Part shown: positions 34,071-42,751 of the stretch, one piece after another | Position numbering within the stretch: the stretch's first letter is position 1 | How the letters are laid out: each line of letters begins with the position of its first letter | DNA from: JBOGVA01 sp050692195 | GTDB taxonomy: Bacteria > Actinomycetota > UBA4738 | Assembly: GCA_050692195.1 (NCBI GenBank) | Contig: JBOGVA010000018.1 | Span: 20,510-84,509, forward strand | Direction: 5' to 3' | DNA: 64,000 bases | Notes under the pieces: generated by a model | What the model saw: the letters and a program-made list of their open reading frames with translations, nothing else | What the model was told of the DNA's origin: nothing | Database searches by the model: none | Position numbers and translations under genes: made by a program

Positions 34071-36551
34071 TCAGGGTCCAGGACCGGGCTGAGCCTTGAT
34101 TCCGACGAATATGGTCACCGTGGATCCCCTCTTTCGCCTCGACCCCCCAGGCGGTTCCTGGGCCACGACCTTGCCCTCGTCTTGCGGATCGCTCGGCACC
34201 TCCACGACGGCCACCTTGAAGCCCGCATCCCTCAGGATCTTCTTCGCCTCTTGCTCTTCGAGGCCCACCACATCCGGCACCCGGATCCGCTTCTCCGGGG
34301 GTGGCCCCCTTCCGTTGCTGACGAAGATGGTCACACCGCTGCCGAGCGTGACCCTGGCGCCGGCCGTGGGCGACTGCGCCACGACGGTGCCTGGAGGCTC
34401 GTGCGACTCGACCTCCTGGGGGATGGCGGTGAAGTCGGCGTCGGCCAGGACGTCTTCGGCCTCCTGCTCCATGAGGCCGACCACGTTGGGCACGATCCCC
34501 GCCTTCTGCGGCGGAGGAGTCGGGAAGTCCTTGACGGCCATCCCCTCCACGGCCACCCGCATGTACTCTCCCCAGATCGGGGCGGCGATGCTCCCCCCGA
34601 AGGCGTTCCTTCCCCCCAGCACGCGGAGGCCCCGCATCTCGTACTCCCGCTCCGTGTAGCCGACCCACACACCGGTCACGAGCTGGGGGATGTAGCCCAT
34701 GAACCAGGCGTCCTTGTAGTCCTGGCCGGTCCCGGTCTTGCCCGCCACAGGGCGGCCGATGTTGGCCACGGTTCCGGTCCCGTGCTGGACCACGCCTCTC
34801 AGCATGGAGGTGGCCTGGGCCGCGATGGCCGGGTCGACCCGGCGCTTGCAGCTCGGCTTAGTGCGGAAGATGGTCTTCCCCTGGGCGGACACGACCTTCC
34901 GAATGGCGAAGGGGCGGCAGTGCACTCCCCCGCTGGCAAGCGTCGCGAAGCCCGACGTCATCGCCAGCGGGCTGACCTCGACCGAGCCCAGAGTGATCGC
35001 GCACACGGGAGGAACGGACACCTTCGCGTTGGAGGCGTAGCTCCTCACGCCCATGCGGCTGGCCACCTTTGACACGTAGGCGGGACCTCCCGGGATGTCG
35101 GCGATCAGCTGGGCGAACACCACGTTCACCGAGTTGGCGGTGGCGGTGGTGAGGGGCATGTAGCCACCTCCGCCGCCCTCGGCGTTGGAGGGTTCCCATA
35201 CGCCGTCGGGATCGGGACACTTGTCTGGATCGATCCGGGTGGGGGACTTCGAGTCGTACACCTTCCCCGGCGGGATCCCCTTCTCCAGGGCGGCCACCAA
35301 GGTGAATGCCTTGAAGGCGCTCCCCGCGCCCCGCCGCGCCTGCGTCGCCAGGTTGAACTGCTTCTTCGAGAAGTCCTTTCCGCCGTACATCGTCAGGATG
35401 GCCCCGTTCCGACTGGCAATGGTCACCACCGAGGCCGCCGGATCCATGTCCGGGGGCTTCTTGCCAGGGTTGGGGAGCCGCCGCTCCACGGTCTCCTTGG
35501 CGGCTCTTTGCATACGCCGGTCCAACGTCGTGTAGATCTTCAGGCCTCCCTGGTACAGGGCGCGCTCGCGCTGGCGGACCGTCCTCCCGAAGACCTTGCG
35601 GATCTGCTTGTACTGAGGATCGTCTTTGGGTGGGTGCAGGATCTGCTGGCGGACGTAGTCCACGAAGTAAGGCTGCGGGCCGTACTTGTTCACGGTCCGC
35701 TTCTTCTTGGACATCCTGATGCGAGCAGCGGCAGCTTTCGCGTACTCGGCCCGGTCGATCCAGTCGAGCTCGAGCATCCGGCGCAGCACGTAGTTACGAC
35801 GAGTCAAAGCGCCGGGGCGGTTCGTGACCGGGTCCCAGGTGGCCGGCGCAGAGATCATCCCGGCGAGGAGAGCTGCCTGCTCGATGGTCAGATCAGCGGG
35901 GCGCTTGGCGAAGTAGTACTCGGCGGCCGCGCCGATCCCGTAGGTGCCGTGCCCGAAGTACACCTGGTTGAGGTAGAGCTCGAGGATCTGGTTCTTGGTG
36001 TAGGCCCGCTCCAGCCGAATGGCGGCCTGGGCCTCTTTGAACTTCCGTTCGAAGGTCTGCTCGCCGCCGGTCACGGTGTTCTTCACCAGCTGCTGGCTGA
36101 TGGTGGAGGCGCCCGAGATGACCTCGCCGGCGAGAAGGTTGTCGATGCCGGCTCTGACGATCGCTACGGGATCGATCGGGCCGTGCTCGTAGAACCGAGC
36201 GTCCTCGATGGCCAGGATGGCATTGCGTGTGACCTGGTTCACCTTGTCCAGGGGGACGTAGATCCGGTTGTAGTCGGCCACTGTTGCCAAGACGCGACCA
36301 TCGGATGCGTGGATGGTGGAGCGCTGGGGGAAGTCGGGGATCTCCAAGCCTTCCCCGTCGCCGAGGAACTTGTCGTCGAACCTCTTGATGGCGGTGCCGG
36401 CTCCGCCCACAGCCGGAGAAAGGCCCACGGCCACCAGTGCGGCGGCGACCGCCACGACCACCGGGATCATCAGCACGCGGTACGCGATCCGGTAGAGAGA
36501 GAAGCCCTCCCTCTGGACCGGCCAGGCGCTGACTTGTCGATTACGGATCAC
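34071..36551 (-). CDS. Bifunctional penicillin-binding protein with two PASTA domains
   Basis: An 826-residue class A PBP that polymerises and cross-links peptidoglycan outside the membrane. After an N-terminal membrane helix (VLMIPVVVAVAAALVAVGLS) comes the GT51 domain with EDARFYEHGPID and STISQQLVKN, LELYLNQVYFGHGTYGI. The transpeptidase domain has SAFK (active Ser), SVN and KTGTG. Two C-terminal PASTA repeats (VPNVVGLMEQEAEDVL and VPDVVGLEEQEAKKIL) probably bind muropeptides, as in actinobacterial PonA1-type enzymes. The GTG start at 36551 is only weakly supported. Confidence 0.93.
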   Translation of the reverse strand: MIRNRQVSAWPVQREGFSLYRIAYRVLMIPVVVAVAAALVAVGLSPAVGGAGTAIKRFDDKFLGDGEGLEIPDFPQRSTIHASDGRVLATVADYNRIYVPLDKVNQVTRNAILAIEDARFYEHGPIDPVAIVRAGIDNLLAGEVISGASTISQQLVKNTVTGGEQTFERKFKEAQAAIRLERAYTKNQILELYLNQVYFGHGTYGIGAAAEYYFAKRPADLTIEQAALLAGMISAPATWDPVTNRPGALTRRNYVLRRMLELDWIDRAEYAKAAAARIRMSKKKRTVNKYGPQPYFVDYVRQQILHPPKDDPQYKQIRKVFGRTVRQRERALYQGGLKIYTTLDRRMQRAAKETVERRLPNPGKKPPDMDPAASVVTIASRNGAILTMYGGKDFSKKQFNLATQARRGAGSAFKAFTLVAALEKGIPPGKVYDSKSPTRIDPDKCPDPDGVWEPSNAEGGGGGYMPLTTATANSVNVVFAQLIADIPGGPAYVSKVASRMGVRSYASNAKVSVPPVCAITLGSVEVSPLAMTSGFATLASGGVHCRPFAIRKVVSAQGKTIFRTKPSCKRRVDPAIAAQATSMLRGVVQHGTGTVANIGRPVAGKTGTGQDYKDAWFMGYIPQLVTGVWVGYTEREYEMRGLRVLGGRNAFGGSIAAPIWGEYMRVAVEGMAVKDFPTPPPQKAGIVPNVVGLMEQEAEDVLADADFTAIPQEVESHEPPGTVVAQSPTAGARVTLGSGVTIFVSNGRGPPPEKRIRVPDVVGLEEQEAKKILRDAGFKVAVVEVPSDPQDEGKVVAQEPPGGSRRKRGSTVTIFVGIKAQPGPGP

Positions 36552-36690
36552 GGGGAACGACTCGTCTCGAAGCCTCCGTAGCTCACTGTGCCGAAAGGAC
36601 GAACCACTGTCTCAACACTACCCCAGGGCGTAGCGATTTAGGCCGGATGGACGATTCGCTCGGCGTCATCCACACCCTAGGATAGCCGCC

Positions 36691-36954
36691 ATGTCGTGGA
36701 TGGACCAGGCTCTCTGTCGGCAACAGGACCCGGAGATCTTCTTCAACCAGCGCGCGAGATCCGAACGCCAGGCCAAGCGGATCTGTGAACGGTGCAGCGT
36801 CAGGACCGACTGTCTGGAGCTCGCCCTCCAGTCCGAGAGCGAGTTCGGCGTGTGGGGCGGCCTCAGCGGGCCGGAGCGGATGGTGCTCCTCCGAGGGTCC
36901 ACCCGGACCGAGGGGGACCCGCTCGTCGCCGCGATGGCCGAGAAGACAGCCTGA
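36691..36954 (+). CDS. WhiB family transcriptional regulator
   Basis: An 87-residue iron-sulfur regulator restricted to Actinomycetota. Four cysteines (C9, C32, C35, C41; CxxC plus two) should hold a [4Fe-4S] cluster, and GVWGGLSGPER is the conserved beta-turn that binds the primary sigma factor. It ends in a short acidic/alanine tail without the usual Lys/Arg-rich DNA-binding tail. A second WhiB gene lies 1.5 kb downstream; the NfeD-like gene is between them. Confidence 0.93.
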   Translation: MSWMDQALCRQQDPEIFFNQRARSERQAKRICERCSVRTDCLELALQSESEFGVWGGLSGPERMVLLRGSTRTEGDPLVAAMAEKTA

Positions 36955-37007
36955 ATCGGCATCCGTCCCCCGGTCAGCCCGCCTTTCCCTCTCCGTACAA
37001 TCGACCG

Positions 37008-38324
37008 GTGAAGCGCCTCGCCGTGCTGGCCTCGCTCTCCTTGGGTCTGACCCTGCCGTCCGCGGCTCTCGGGGTACAGGGAGATGCCACGGCCGCGACC
37101 CTCGTTGCCGCCGTTGACGTGGTGAAGGTCCAGGGCACCATCGATCCAGCACTGTCCGACTACGTCCGGGGGAGGATCGAGTCCGCGGCCTTGGGGACGG
37201 TCGTCGTCCTTCAGCTCGACTCCAGGGGCTCTCTGGGCCGTGAGGTGGTCGGTGTGGGACGGGCCATTCGTGCGGCTCCCGTCCCGGTCGTGATGTGGAT
37301 CGGGCCATCGGGGGCCCGAGCGGAGGGGGGAGCTCTGTTGCTCGCCTATTCGTCCTCGCTCGTGGCGATGGCACCCGGTGCCGGAATCGGCCCGGCCCGG
37401 CCGGTCGACCTGGGGACGGCCCCTCCTCGGGAGGACCCGGCGGAGGTCGCTCGGTTCGGGGAGGAACTGGTCGCCCTGGCCCCCGGAGCGGGTGCGAATC
37501 CCAAGGGAGTCCGCGAGCTTCTCTCCGGACCCTCTCTCGCGGCGGGTCCGGCGCTCGAGTCCGGGGCCGTCGGCCTTGTCGCCGTGGACATCGCGGACCT
37601 CCTTCGGAAACTCGACGGCCGATCCCTCCGAGTGGGGCGGAGCACGACGATGTTGGCCACCCTTGGGCCGGATGGCAGGGTGGCGGTACCGGTCCGGTTC
37701 CACGAGATGGGCCCGGTCCGGCGGCTCGTGCACGTGGTGAGCACGCCGACCGCGGTGTACGTGCTTCTGGTCCTTGGTCTGTGGGCGCTGGCCTTCGAGC
37801 TGACCCAGCCGGGGCTCGGCGTGGCCGGCATCTTTGGGGTGGCTTCGCTCGCCCTGGCGGCCTACGGTCTGAGCGTCATACCGGTCCGCTGGCTCGGGCT
37901 TGCCCTTCTCCTTGCCGGAGCTGGCCTTCAGGGACTGGACGTGGTGATCCGCCGGGTTGCCCTCCTGACCCTGGCCGGCACCGCGGCCTTTGTCGCAGGA
38001 TCCGTCCTGGCATGGCGGGGCGTGGCTCCGGCCATCGATCTCTCGCCGTGGCTCGTCGCGTTCGCGACCGTTGGAGGGGTCCTGTTCTTCGGGTTCGGCC
38101 TGACGGTGGCTTTGAAGTCGAGGGAGCGGGCCAGGTCGGCCCAGGTCGGCCTGGTGGGGCTGGTGGGGGAGGCCCGGAAGGACCTCGACCCGGAGGGGGC
38201 CGTCTTCGTCAAGGGATCCATGTGGCGGGCCCGGTCGGCAGATGGACCCATCGCCAAGGGGCGGCGTGTGCGGGTCAGGGGCATCGACGGGCTGATCCTT
38301 CGCGTGGAGGAAGAGCCGGACTGA
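37008..38324 (+). CDS. NfeD family protein, protease site apparently degenerate
   Basis: A 438-residue membrane protein of the long NfeD (ClpP-class) type. A signal peptide is followed by a crotonase-like protease domain (residues ~30-225), about five membrane helices (~245-385), and the C-terminal OB-fold domain (VGLVGEARKDLDPEGAVFVKGSMWRA). Active members have ARAASAG with a nucleophilic Ser; here the stretch reads ARAEGGA (residues ~103-109), so the Ser is Gly. The neighbouring PSG and MAPGAGIGPARPV are kept. It may act as a scaffold or use another residue. GTG at 37008 gives the signal peptide. Confidence 0.88.
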   Translation: MKRLAVLASLSLGLTLPSAALGVQGDATAATLVAAVDVVKVQGTIDPALSDYVRGRIESAALGTVVVLQLDSRGSLGREVVGVGRAIRAAPVPVVMWIGPSGARAEGGALLLAYSSSLVAMAPGAGIGPARPVDLGTAPPREDPAEVARFGEELVALAPGAGANPKGVRELLSGPSLAAGPALESGAVGLVAVDIADLLRKLDGRSLRVGRSTTMLATLGPDGRVAVPVRFHEMGPVRRLVHVVSTPTAVYVLLVLGLWALAFELTQPGLGVAGIFGVASLALAAYGLSVIPVRWLGLALLLAGAGLQGLDVVIRRVALLTLAGTAAFVAGSVLAWRGVAPAIDLSPWLVAFATVGGVLFFGFGLTVALKSRERARSAQVGLVGLVGEARKDLDPEGAVFVKGSMWRARSADGPIAKGRRVRVRGIDGLILRVEEEPD

Positions 38325-38463
38325 CCCCAACCCGACGATGGGCCCCCGGAGCGGCTCTCAGGGCAGCCTCAGGTTTGTGTGGATTGTGTTAACGCGCGGT
38401 AAAGAGGGGAACCGGCGGCATCCGCGGAGCGTCCCATGTACGAAGAACTCGGAGAAGGTGACG

Positions 38464-38778
38464 ATGCCCAAGGAGGGGCCAGGGGGCGCGTCGATGGCGA
38501 CGGACAGTTGGGATTACGGGTGGCAGTGGCGAGGCGCATGCCGCGGCGAGGATTCCGGCCTGTTCTTCGCCCCCAACCACTTCGAGACGAAGGACGACAA
38601 GGAGGCGCGAGAACGGCGGGCCAAGGCGATCTGCTCGACCTGCCCGGTTCGTGTCGATTGCCTCGAGTACTCTCTCCGGACCCGCGAGCCCCACGGCATC
38701 TGGGGTGGGCTCAACGAGGTCGAGCGCCGCATGGTGATCCGGTCGCGGGATCGTGCTCCCCTGCGCTCGGTGGGCTAA
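38464..38778 (+). CDS. WhiB family transcriptional regulator (WhiB1/WblE-like)
   Basis: A 104-residue regulator with cluster cysteines C26, C57, C60 and C66 (RGACRGED, AICSTCPVRVDC) and the GIWGGLNEVERR turn. The C-terminus carries basic residues (RRMVIRSRDRAP) that could contact DNA. WhiB1-like proteins hold a nitric-oxide-sensitive [4Fe-4S] cluster and bind region 4 of the primary sigma factor. The ATG at 38464 is preceded by GGAGAAGG; a shorter start at MATDSWDY is possible. An AT-richer stretch (TTGTGTTAAC, ~38380) upstream may hold its promoter. Confidence 0.92.
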   Translation: MPKEGPGGASMATDSWDYGWQWRGACRGEDSGLFFAPNHFETKDDKEARERRAKAICSTCPVRVDCLEYSLRTREPHGIWGGLNEVERRMVIRSRDRAPLRSVG

Positions 38779-38810
38779 CTCCCTCCACCACAAGGGCTAA
38801 CCTACCCGAC

Positions 38811-39287
38811 GTGGCTGCACCGCCTACGGGTGTGGAGGCACGTCTCCAGGAGTTGGGGTTCGCCTTGCCCACGGCTCCCGCGCCTCTTGCCACATACGTC
38901 CCTGTCCGGATCACGGGAGACATCGCGTTCGTCTCGGGCCAGGTCCCGATGGAGGACGGCAAGCTCCTGGTGGCCGGAAGGCTCGGGGCCGACCTGGATC
39001 TCCACGCCGGCGCCGAGGCTGCTCGCCGCTGCGTGCTGCAGGCCCTGGCAGCTCTGAAGGCCGAGTTGGGGTCGCTGGACAGGATCAGGCGGATCGTCAA
39101 GCTGTCCGTGTTCGTGTCCTCGGCGCAGGGGTTCACCGATCAGCCCAAGGTGGCGAACGGGGCCAGCGACCTGCTCGTCGAGGTGTTCGGAGAGGCCGGC
39201 CGCCATGCCCGTGCAGCTGTGGGCGTCTCGGAGCTTCCGCTGGGCGCGCCGGTCGAGGTGGAGCTGGTCGCCGAGATCGAGCCCTAG
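38811..39287 (+). CDS. RidA family protein
   Basis: A 158-residue YjgF/RidA-like protein. It shows VEARLQELGFALP at the start, then FVSGQVPMEDGKL, KLSVFVSSAQGFTDQPKVANGASDLLVEVFGEAGRHARAAVGVSELPLGAPVEVELVAEI. RidA proteins are trimers that hydrolyse reactive enamine/imine intermediates such as 2-aminoacrylate. This longer subgroup with an N-terminal 'LQELG' helix is common in Actinomycetota and its substrate is uncertain. GTG at 38811 has no Shine-Dalgarno. Its stop shares CTAG (39284-39287) with the stop of selB. Confidence 0.9.
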   Translation: MAAPPTGVEARLQELGFALPTAPAPLATYVPVRITGDIAFVSGQVPMEDGKLLVAGRLGADLDLHAGAEAARRCVLQALAALKAELGSLDRIRRIVKLSVFVSSAQGFTDQPKVANGASDLLVEVFGEAGRHARAAVGVSELPLGAPVEVELVAEIEP

Positions 39288-41155
39288 GCTCCGCCCGGGC
39301 GACCGAGGGAATCGCCCCGGAGCACCCGCGCGTCGCCCTGCCGCCTGGTCAGTCCCCGAGCGTCGAAGTACTCGAGGATCGGCAGCGCGTACTTGCGGCT
39401 GGTGCCTAGTGCCTCCCTGAAGGCGGACACGGTGAACCCGGGAGGGCTCCCTCCGGCTCGGACGATCCCCTCCGCCCGGCTCAGGAAGGCCGGGCTGATC
39501 ACGATGTCCGGTGAGATCCGAACGAGCCGGCCGTCCGCGCATGCGGCCCTGATCAGCTCGCTCCCGAAGCCGGCCGCGACGAGCTCCCGCACGGACGGGG
39601 GGGTCGGCTCGGCCTCTCGGACCGCGTCGATAAGCCGGTCGGCGTCTTCCCTCCCTGCGGTCGAGGCCGAATGTGTGGGCAGGCGGAGGACGGCTCCCTC
39701 ACGGACCACCCTGCCCTCGCCGACCAGGTGCAGCAGGAACGCGTCCGCGAGGCCGGGGTCGGAGAACCTCGCTCCCTCCTCGGCGAGGAGCGCCCGGGCC
39801 TCGCTCACCTCCATTCCAGGACTGAGCGGGTGCTGCCCGTGGTGACCCGCCAGTGCCTGCAGCAGGGTCCTCGTGGTCCGCTCGGCGAGATCCGGGCTCA
39901 TCAACCACTCGTTCATACGCACGGCTCCCCGGAGCACCGCCTCATCCGGGTGCGCGCCGGCAAGAACCTTGACCTCGGATGCGCGAAGGGCCCCTCGGTC
40001 CTCGACCAGCCTCCACGCCACCTCCTCGCGACGGGATCCAAGTCGAGCTCGAAGCCGGGTCACCGGATCGGCCTTCCTTCGTACGGGGGGATCGGTGTCC
40101 AGGACTCGGCCCCCGGCCACCGTCTCCCGCCGGCCGGCCTCACGGAGCACGAAGCTGTCCTTGAAGTCGAGGACCATGGGCCGGGACATGGTCACCCTCA
40201 CGAATGCGTCCTCTCCCGGTCGAACTTCCCTGGCGCCGTACAGGCGGATCCGGGCATCGCGCTCAGCGGAGCCGGCGTACAGCTTGTACGCCCCACGCGA
40301 GGTGAGGGGGTGATCGAGATCGCGGACGGGGCGGATCCAGCCTTCGAATGCCGATGTCTCCCTCCACTGCCCCGGCAGGGTCAGCACGTCTCCGCGCTCC
40401 AGGTCTCTCTTGGCCGTGCCCGCCAGGTTGACCGCCACCCGGCTGACCGGTCTGGCCACCTCCAGCGACCGCTTGTGCGTCTGGAGCCCCCGGATCCTGG
40501 CCACGTGACCCGTGGGCAGGACCTCGGCCTCCTGCCCGACCGCGATCGTCCCGCCCGTAAGGGTCCCGGTGACGACCGTCCCGGCTCCCCGGATCGTGAA
40601 GACACGATCGATGAACTGCCTGGGTCGCCCGCCACTCTCCGGAGGGGGCGCTTCGGCCAGCATGGTGTCCAGCGCTGCCCGGAGATCGTCGATGCCCCGA
40701 CCATCCTGGGCGGAACAGGGGATGATCGGAGCGGTCTCCAGGCGGGTTCCCTTCATCCGCCCGCGAACCTCGTCGGCCCGCGTCTGGATGGTGTCATCGT
40801 CCACCAGGTCCCGCTTCGTCAGCGCCACCACGCCGGCATGGGCCCCCAGCACGTCCACGATCTGAAGATGCTCCTCCGACTGCGGCTTCCAGCCTTCGTC
40901 GGCGGCAACCACGAACAGGACCAGACGCACCGGCCCCACGCCGGCAAGCATGTTGCGGATGAAGTGTTCGTGGCCGGGAACGTCCACGAACCCCACCTCC
41001 CGGCCCGAGGGCAGGGTGGCCCAGGCGAACCCGAGGTCGATCGTGAGCCCCCGACGCTTCTCTTCGGCCAGACGGTCGGGATCGGTGCCGGTGAGGGCGA
41101 TGATGAGCGCCGACTTTCCGTGATCCACATGTCCGGCCGTGGCCACCGTATGCAT
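39284..41155 (-). CDS. selB: Selenocysteine-specific elongation factor SelB
   Basis: A ~623-residue GTPase that brings selenocysteyl-tRNA to UGA codons marked by a SECIS. The GTPase domain has TAGHVDHGKSALI, the RGLTIDLGFAW switch, DVPGHEHFIRNML and LTKRDLVD. Beta-barrel domains follow, and the C-terminus (from ~residue 440) shows repeated winged-helix segments that bind SECIS RNA. The start is taken as the ATG giving MHTVATAGHVDHGKS, the family's usual opening; the frame is open to 41203, adding 16 residues. It follows selA. No selenoprotein, selC or selD gene was seen in the window. Confidence 0.95.
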   Translation of the reverse strand: MHTVATAGHVDHGKSALIIALTGTDPDRLAEEKRRGLTIDLGFAWATLPSGREVGFVDVPGHEHFIRNMLAGVGPVRLVLFVVAADEGWKPQSEEHLQIVDVLGAHAGVVALTKRDLVDDDTIQTRADEVRGRMKGTRLETAPIIPCSAQDGRGIDDLRAALDTMLAEAPPPESGGRPRQFIDRVFTIRGAGTVVTGTLTGGTIAVGQEAEVLPTGHVARIRGLQTHKRSLEVARPVSRVAVNLAGTAKRDLERGDVLTLPGQWRETSAFEGWIRPVRDLDHPLTSRGAYKLYAGSAERDARIRLYGAREVRPGEDAFVRVTMSRPMVLDFKDSFVLREAGRRETVAGGRVLDTDPPVRRKADPVTRLRARLGSRREEVAWRLVEDRGALRASEVKVLAGAHPDEAVLRGAVRMNEWLMSPDLAERTTRTLLQALAGHHGQHPLSPGMEVSEARALLAEEGARFSDPGLADAFLLHLVGEGRVVREGAVLRLPTHSASTAGREDADRLIDAVREAEPTPPSVRELVAAGFGSELIRAACADGRLVRISPDIVISPAFLSRAEGIVRAGGSPPGFTVSAFREALGTSRKYALPILEYFDARGLTRRQGDARVLRGDSLGRPGGA

Positions 41156-41219
41156 CGTTCCGGTGTCGGCATCCATGGCGGATCCAGCGGGTTGCGCCTT
41201 CATGGGCCGATCGCCCGGC

Positions 41220-42581
41220 TCAGTCCTGCTCGAGCGCGTACCGGATCGCCCGAAGGAGCCGGTCGTCGTCTTCCGGCGGCACCGCGCGAAGGTCGAAGAC
41301 CAGAGCGCCGTCCTCGAGCCGGCAGAACACGGGCGGCCTGCCCAGGCGGAGCCGGGCCGCCAGCCCGTTCGGCGAGCGGACGGGAAGGACGAGCTCCGCG
41401 GAAGGGATGGCGTGACCGGGGAGCGAGCCTCCCCCTGCCACCGCCTCGCTCTTCCTGACCGTTGCTCCCTTGAAGATGGAGGCCAGCCCTTTCGCCCGAG
41501 CTACGAGCGCGGATTGCCCAACCGAAAGGAGCTCCCACAGGGGGACCTGCTCCCGGCGGCCGGTCGCATAGAGACGCATCACGGCCTCGAGCGCGGCGAC
41601 CGTCATCTTGTCGACTCGGAGGGCCCGAGCCAGGGGGTGGCGCCGCAGCCTCTCGATGAGGTCCGCCCTTCCGGCTAGGATCCCCGCCTGCGGGCCCCCC
41701 AGGAGCTTGTCGCCCGAGAACGAGACGACGTCGGCTCCTCCTGCCAGCGCTTCGGTCACCGCCGGCTCGTCCGCGGGGACCTCGGGGTATCGCTCCAGGA
41801 GCCCGCTCCCCAGGTCGTAGAGGAGTGGGACCGCGGCCGCGCGGGCGATCCCGGCCAGGTCCGCCAGGCCCACCGAGTTCGTGAACCCAACCACGCGGTA
41901 GTTGCTGGGGTGGACCTTGAGGATCAAGCCCGTCTTGGGGCCGATCGCCCGCTGATAGTCGCCGGGGCGCGTCCGGTTCGTCGTCCCCACCTCCACGAGC
42001 TTCGCCCCCGAGGCGGCCATGATCTCCGGCAGCCGGAACTCTCCCCCGATCTCGATGAGCTCTCCCCTCGAGACCAGGACCTCCTTGCGGGAGGCCAGCG
42101 CGGCAAGCGCCAGCAGGAGCGCGGCCGCGTTGTTGTTGACCACGAGCGCCGCCTCCGCCCCGGTGAGGGCCTCGATGAGCGCCTCGGCGTGAGATGTCCT
42201 TCGGCCTCGCGCGCCGGTCTCCCGCTCCACCTCGAGGTCGGAGTACCCGCGCGCCGCCGCCGCGGCCGCCCGGGCGGCACGCTCCGGGAGCGGAGCGCGC
42301 CCCAATCCGGTGTGGAGCAGGACGCCGCTCGCGTTGATGACTTCGCTGATGCCGTAGAAGTTGCGGGCGGCGGCCCCCAGGGCCCTGGCCAGGATGACCT
42401 CCTCGTCGGGGATGGAGGTGCCCCGCGCGGCCTGCGCTCGAACGTTCGCCAGGGTGGTCTTCAGGGCATGCTTGACGACCGAACGGCCGAACTTCGCCGA
42501 GCCCTTCCGCGCGGGTCCCGAGCCGAGGAGCGTATCCACCGATGGGACCTTCCTGCGAAGGTCCGCCTTGGCGCCGGCCAT
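41220..42581 (-). CDS. selA: L-seryl-tRNA(Sec) selenium transferase SelA
   Basis: A 453-residue PLP enzyme converting seryl-tRNA(Sec) to selenocysteyl-tRNA with selenophosphate. The N-terminal tRNA-binding helices begin LRRKVPSVDTLL. Then INASGVLLHTGLGRAPLPE, the PLP site FSGDKLLGGPQAGI with its lysine, and the C-terminal LRAVPPEDDDRLLRAIRYAL are all diagnostic. ATG at 42581 gives the normal start; the frame runs open to 42647 across the region of the tandem palindrome. selB follows on the same strand. Confidence 0.96.
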   Translation of the reverse strand: MAGAKADLRRKVPSVDTLLGSGPARKGSAKFGRSVVKHALKTTLANVRAQAARGTSIPDEEVILARALGAAARNFYGISEVINASGVLLHTGLGRAPLPERAARAAAAAARGYSDLEVERETGARGRRTSHAEALIEALTGAEAALVVNNNAAALLLALAALASRKEVLVSRGELIEIGGEFRLPEIMAASGAKLVEVGTTNRTRPGDYQRAIGPKTGLILKVHPSNYRVVGFTNSVGLADLAGIARAAAVPLLYDLGSGLLERYPEVPADEPAVTEALAGGADVVSFSGDKLLGGPQAGILAGRADLIERLRRHPLARALRVDKMTVAALEAVMRLYATGRREQVPLWELLSVGQSALVARAKGLASIFKGATVRKSEAVAGGGSLPGHAIPSAELVLPVRSPNGLAARLRLGRPPVFCRLEDGALVFDLRAVPPEDDDRLLRAIRYALEQD

Positions 42582-42621
42582 GGCAGTTGAATCTACCAAG
42601 CCAGCGCGCTGCCTGGCCTGC

Positions 42622-42642
42622 CCAAGCTTGGACCAAGCTTGG
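42622..42642. promoter_or_regulatory. Tandem palindrome between selA and the Ser/Thr kinase gene
   Basis: Two copies of the perfect 10-base palindrome CCAAGCTTGG (42622-42631 and 42633-42642), separated by one A. As a whole they can also fold into a 9-base-pair hairpin (CCCAAGCTT/AAGCTTGGG). The site lies 41 bases upstream of the selA start and 110 bases upstream of the divergent kinase start. Two dyads one helical turn apart (11 bases centre to centre) are typical of cooperative operators. No regulator can be assigned. Confidence 0.6.
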
Positions 42643-42751
42643 GACAAAACGTGCCCCGAACGCCCCTCTGCGTGGCAAGCTGTCCTGGTGAGGGTGCCGA
42701 GGTCCGGCTATCCGTCGGTCGTCCGCCCGCGTCTGTAAGGGAAGGGGAGGC

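Noticed and set aside
39284..42581. tRNA-Sec or a selenoprotein with in-frame UGA near selA/selB
   Set aside because: No second cloverleaf and no interrupted frame with a family match were found on either strand by eye; a covariance search would settle it.
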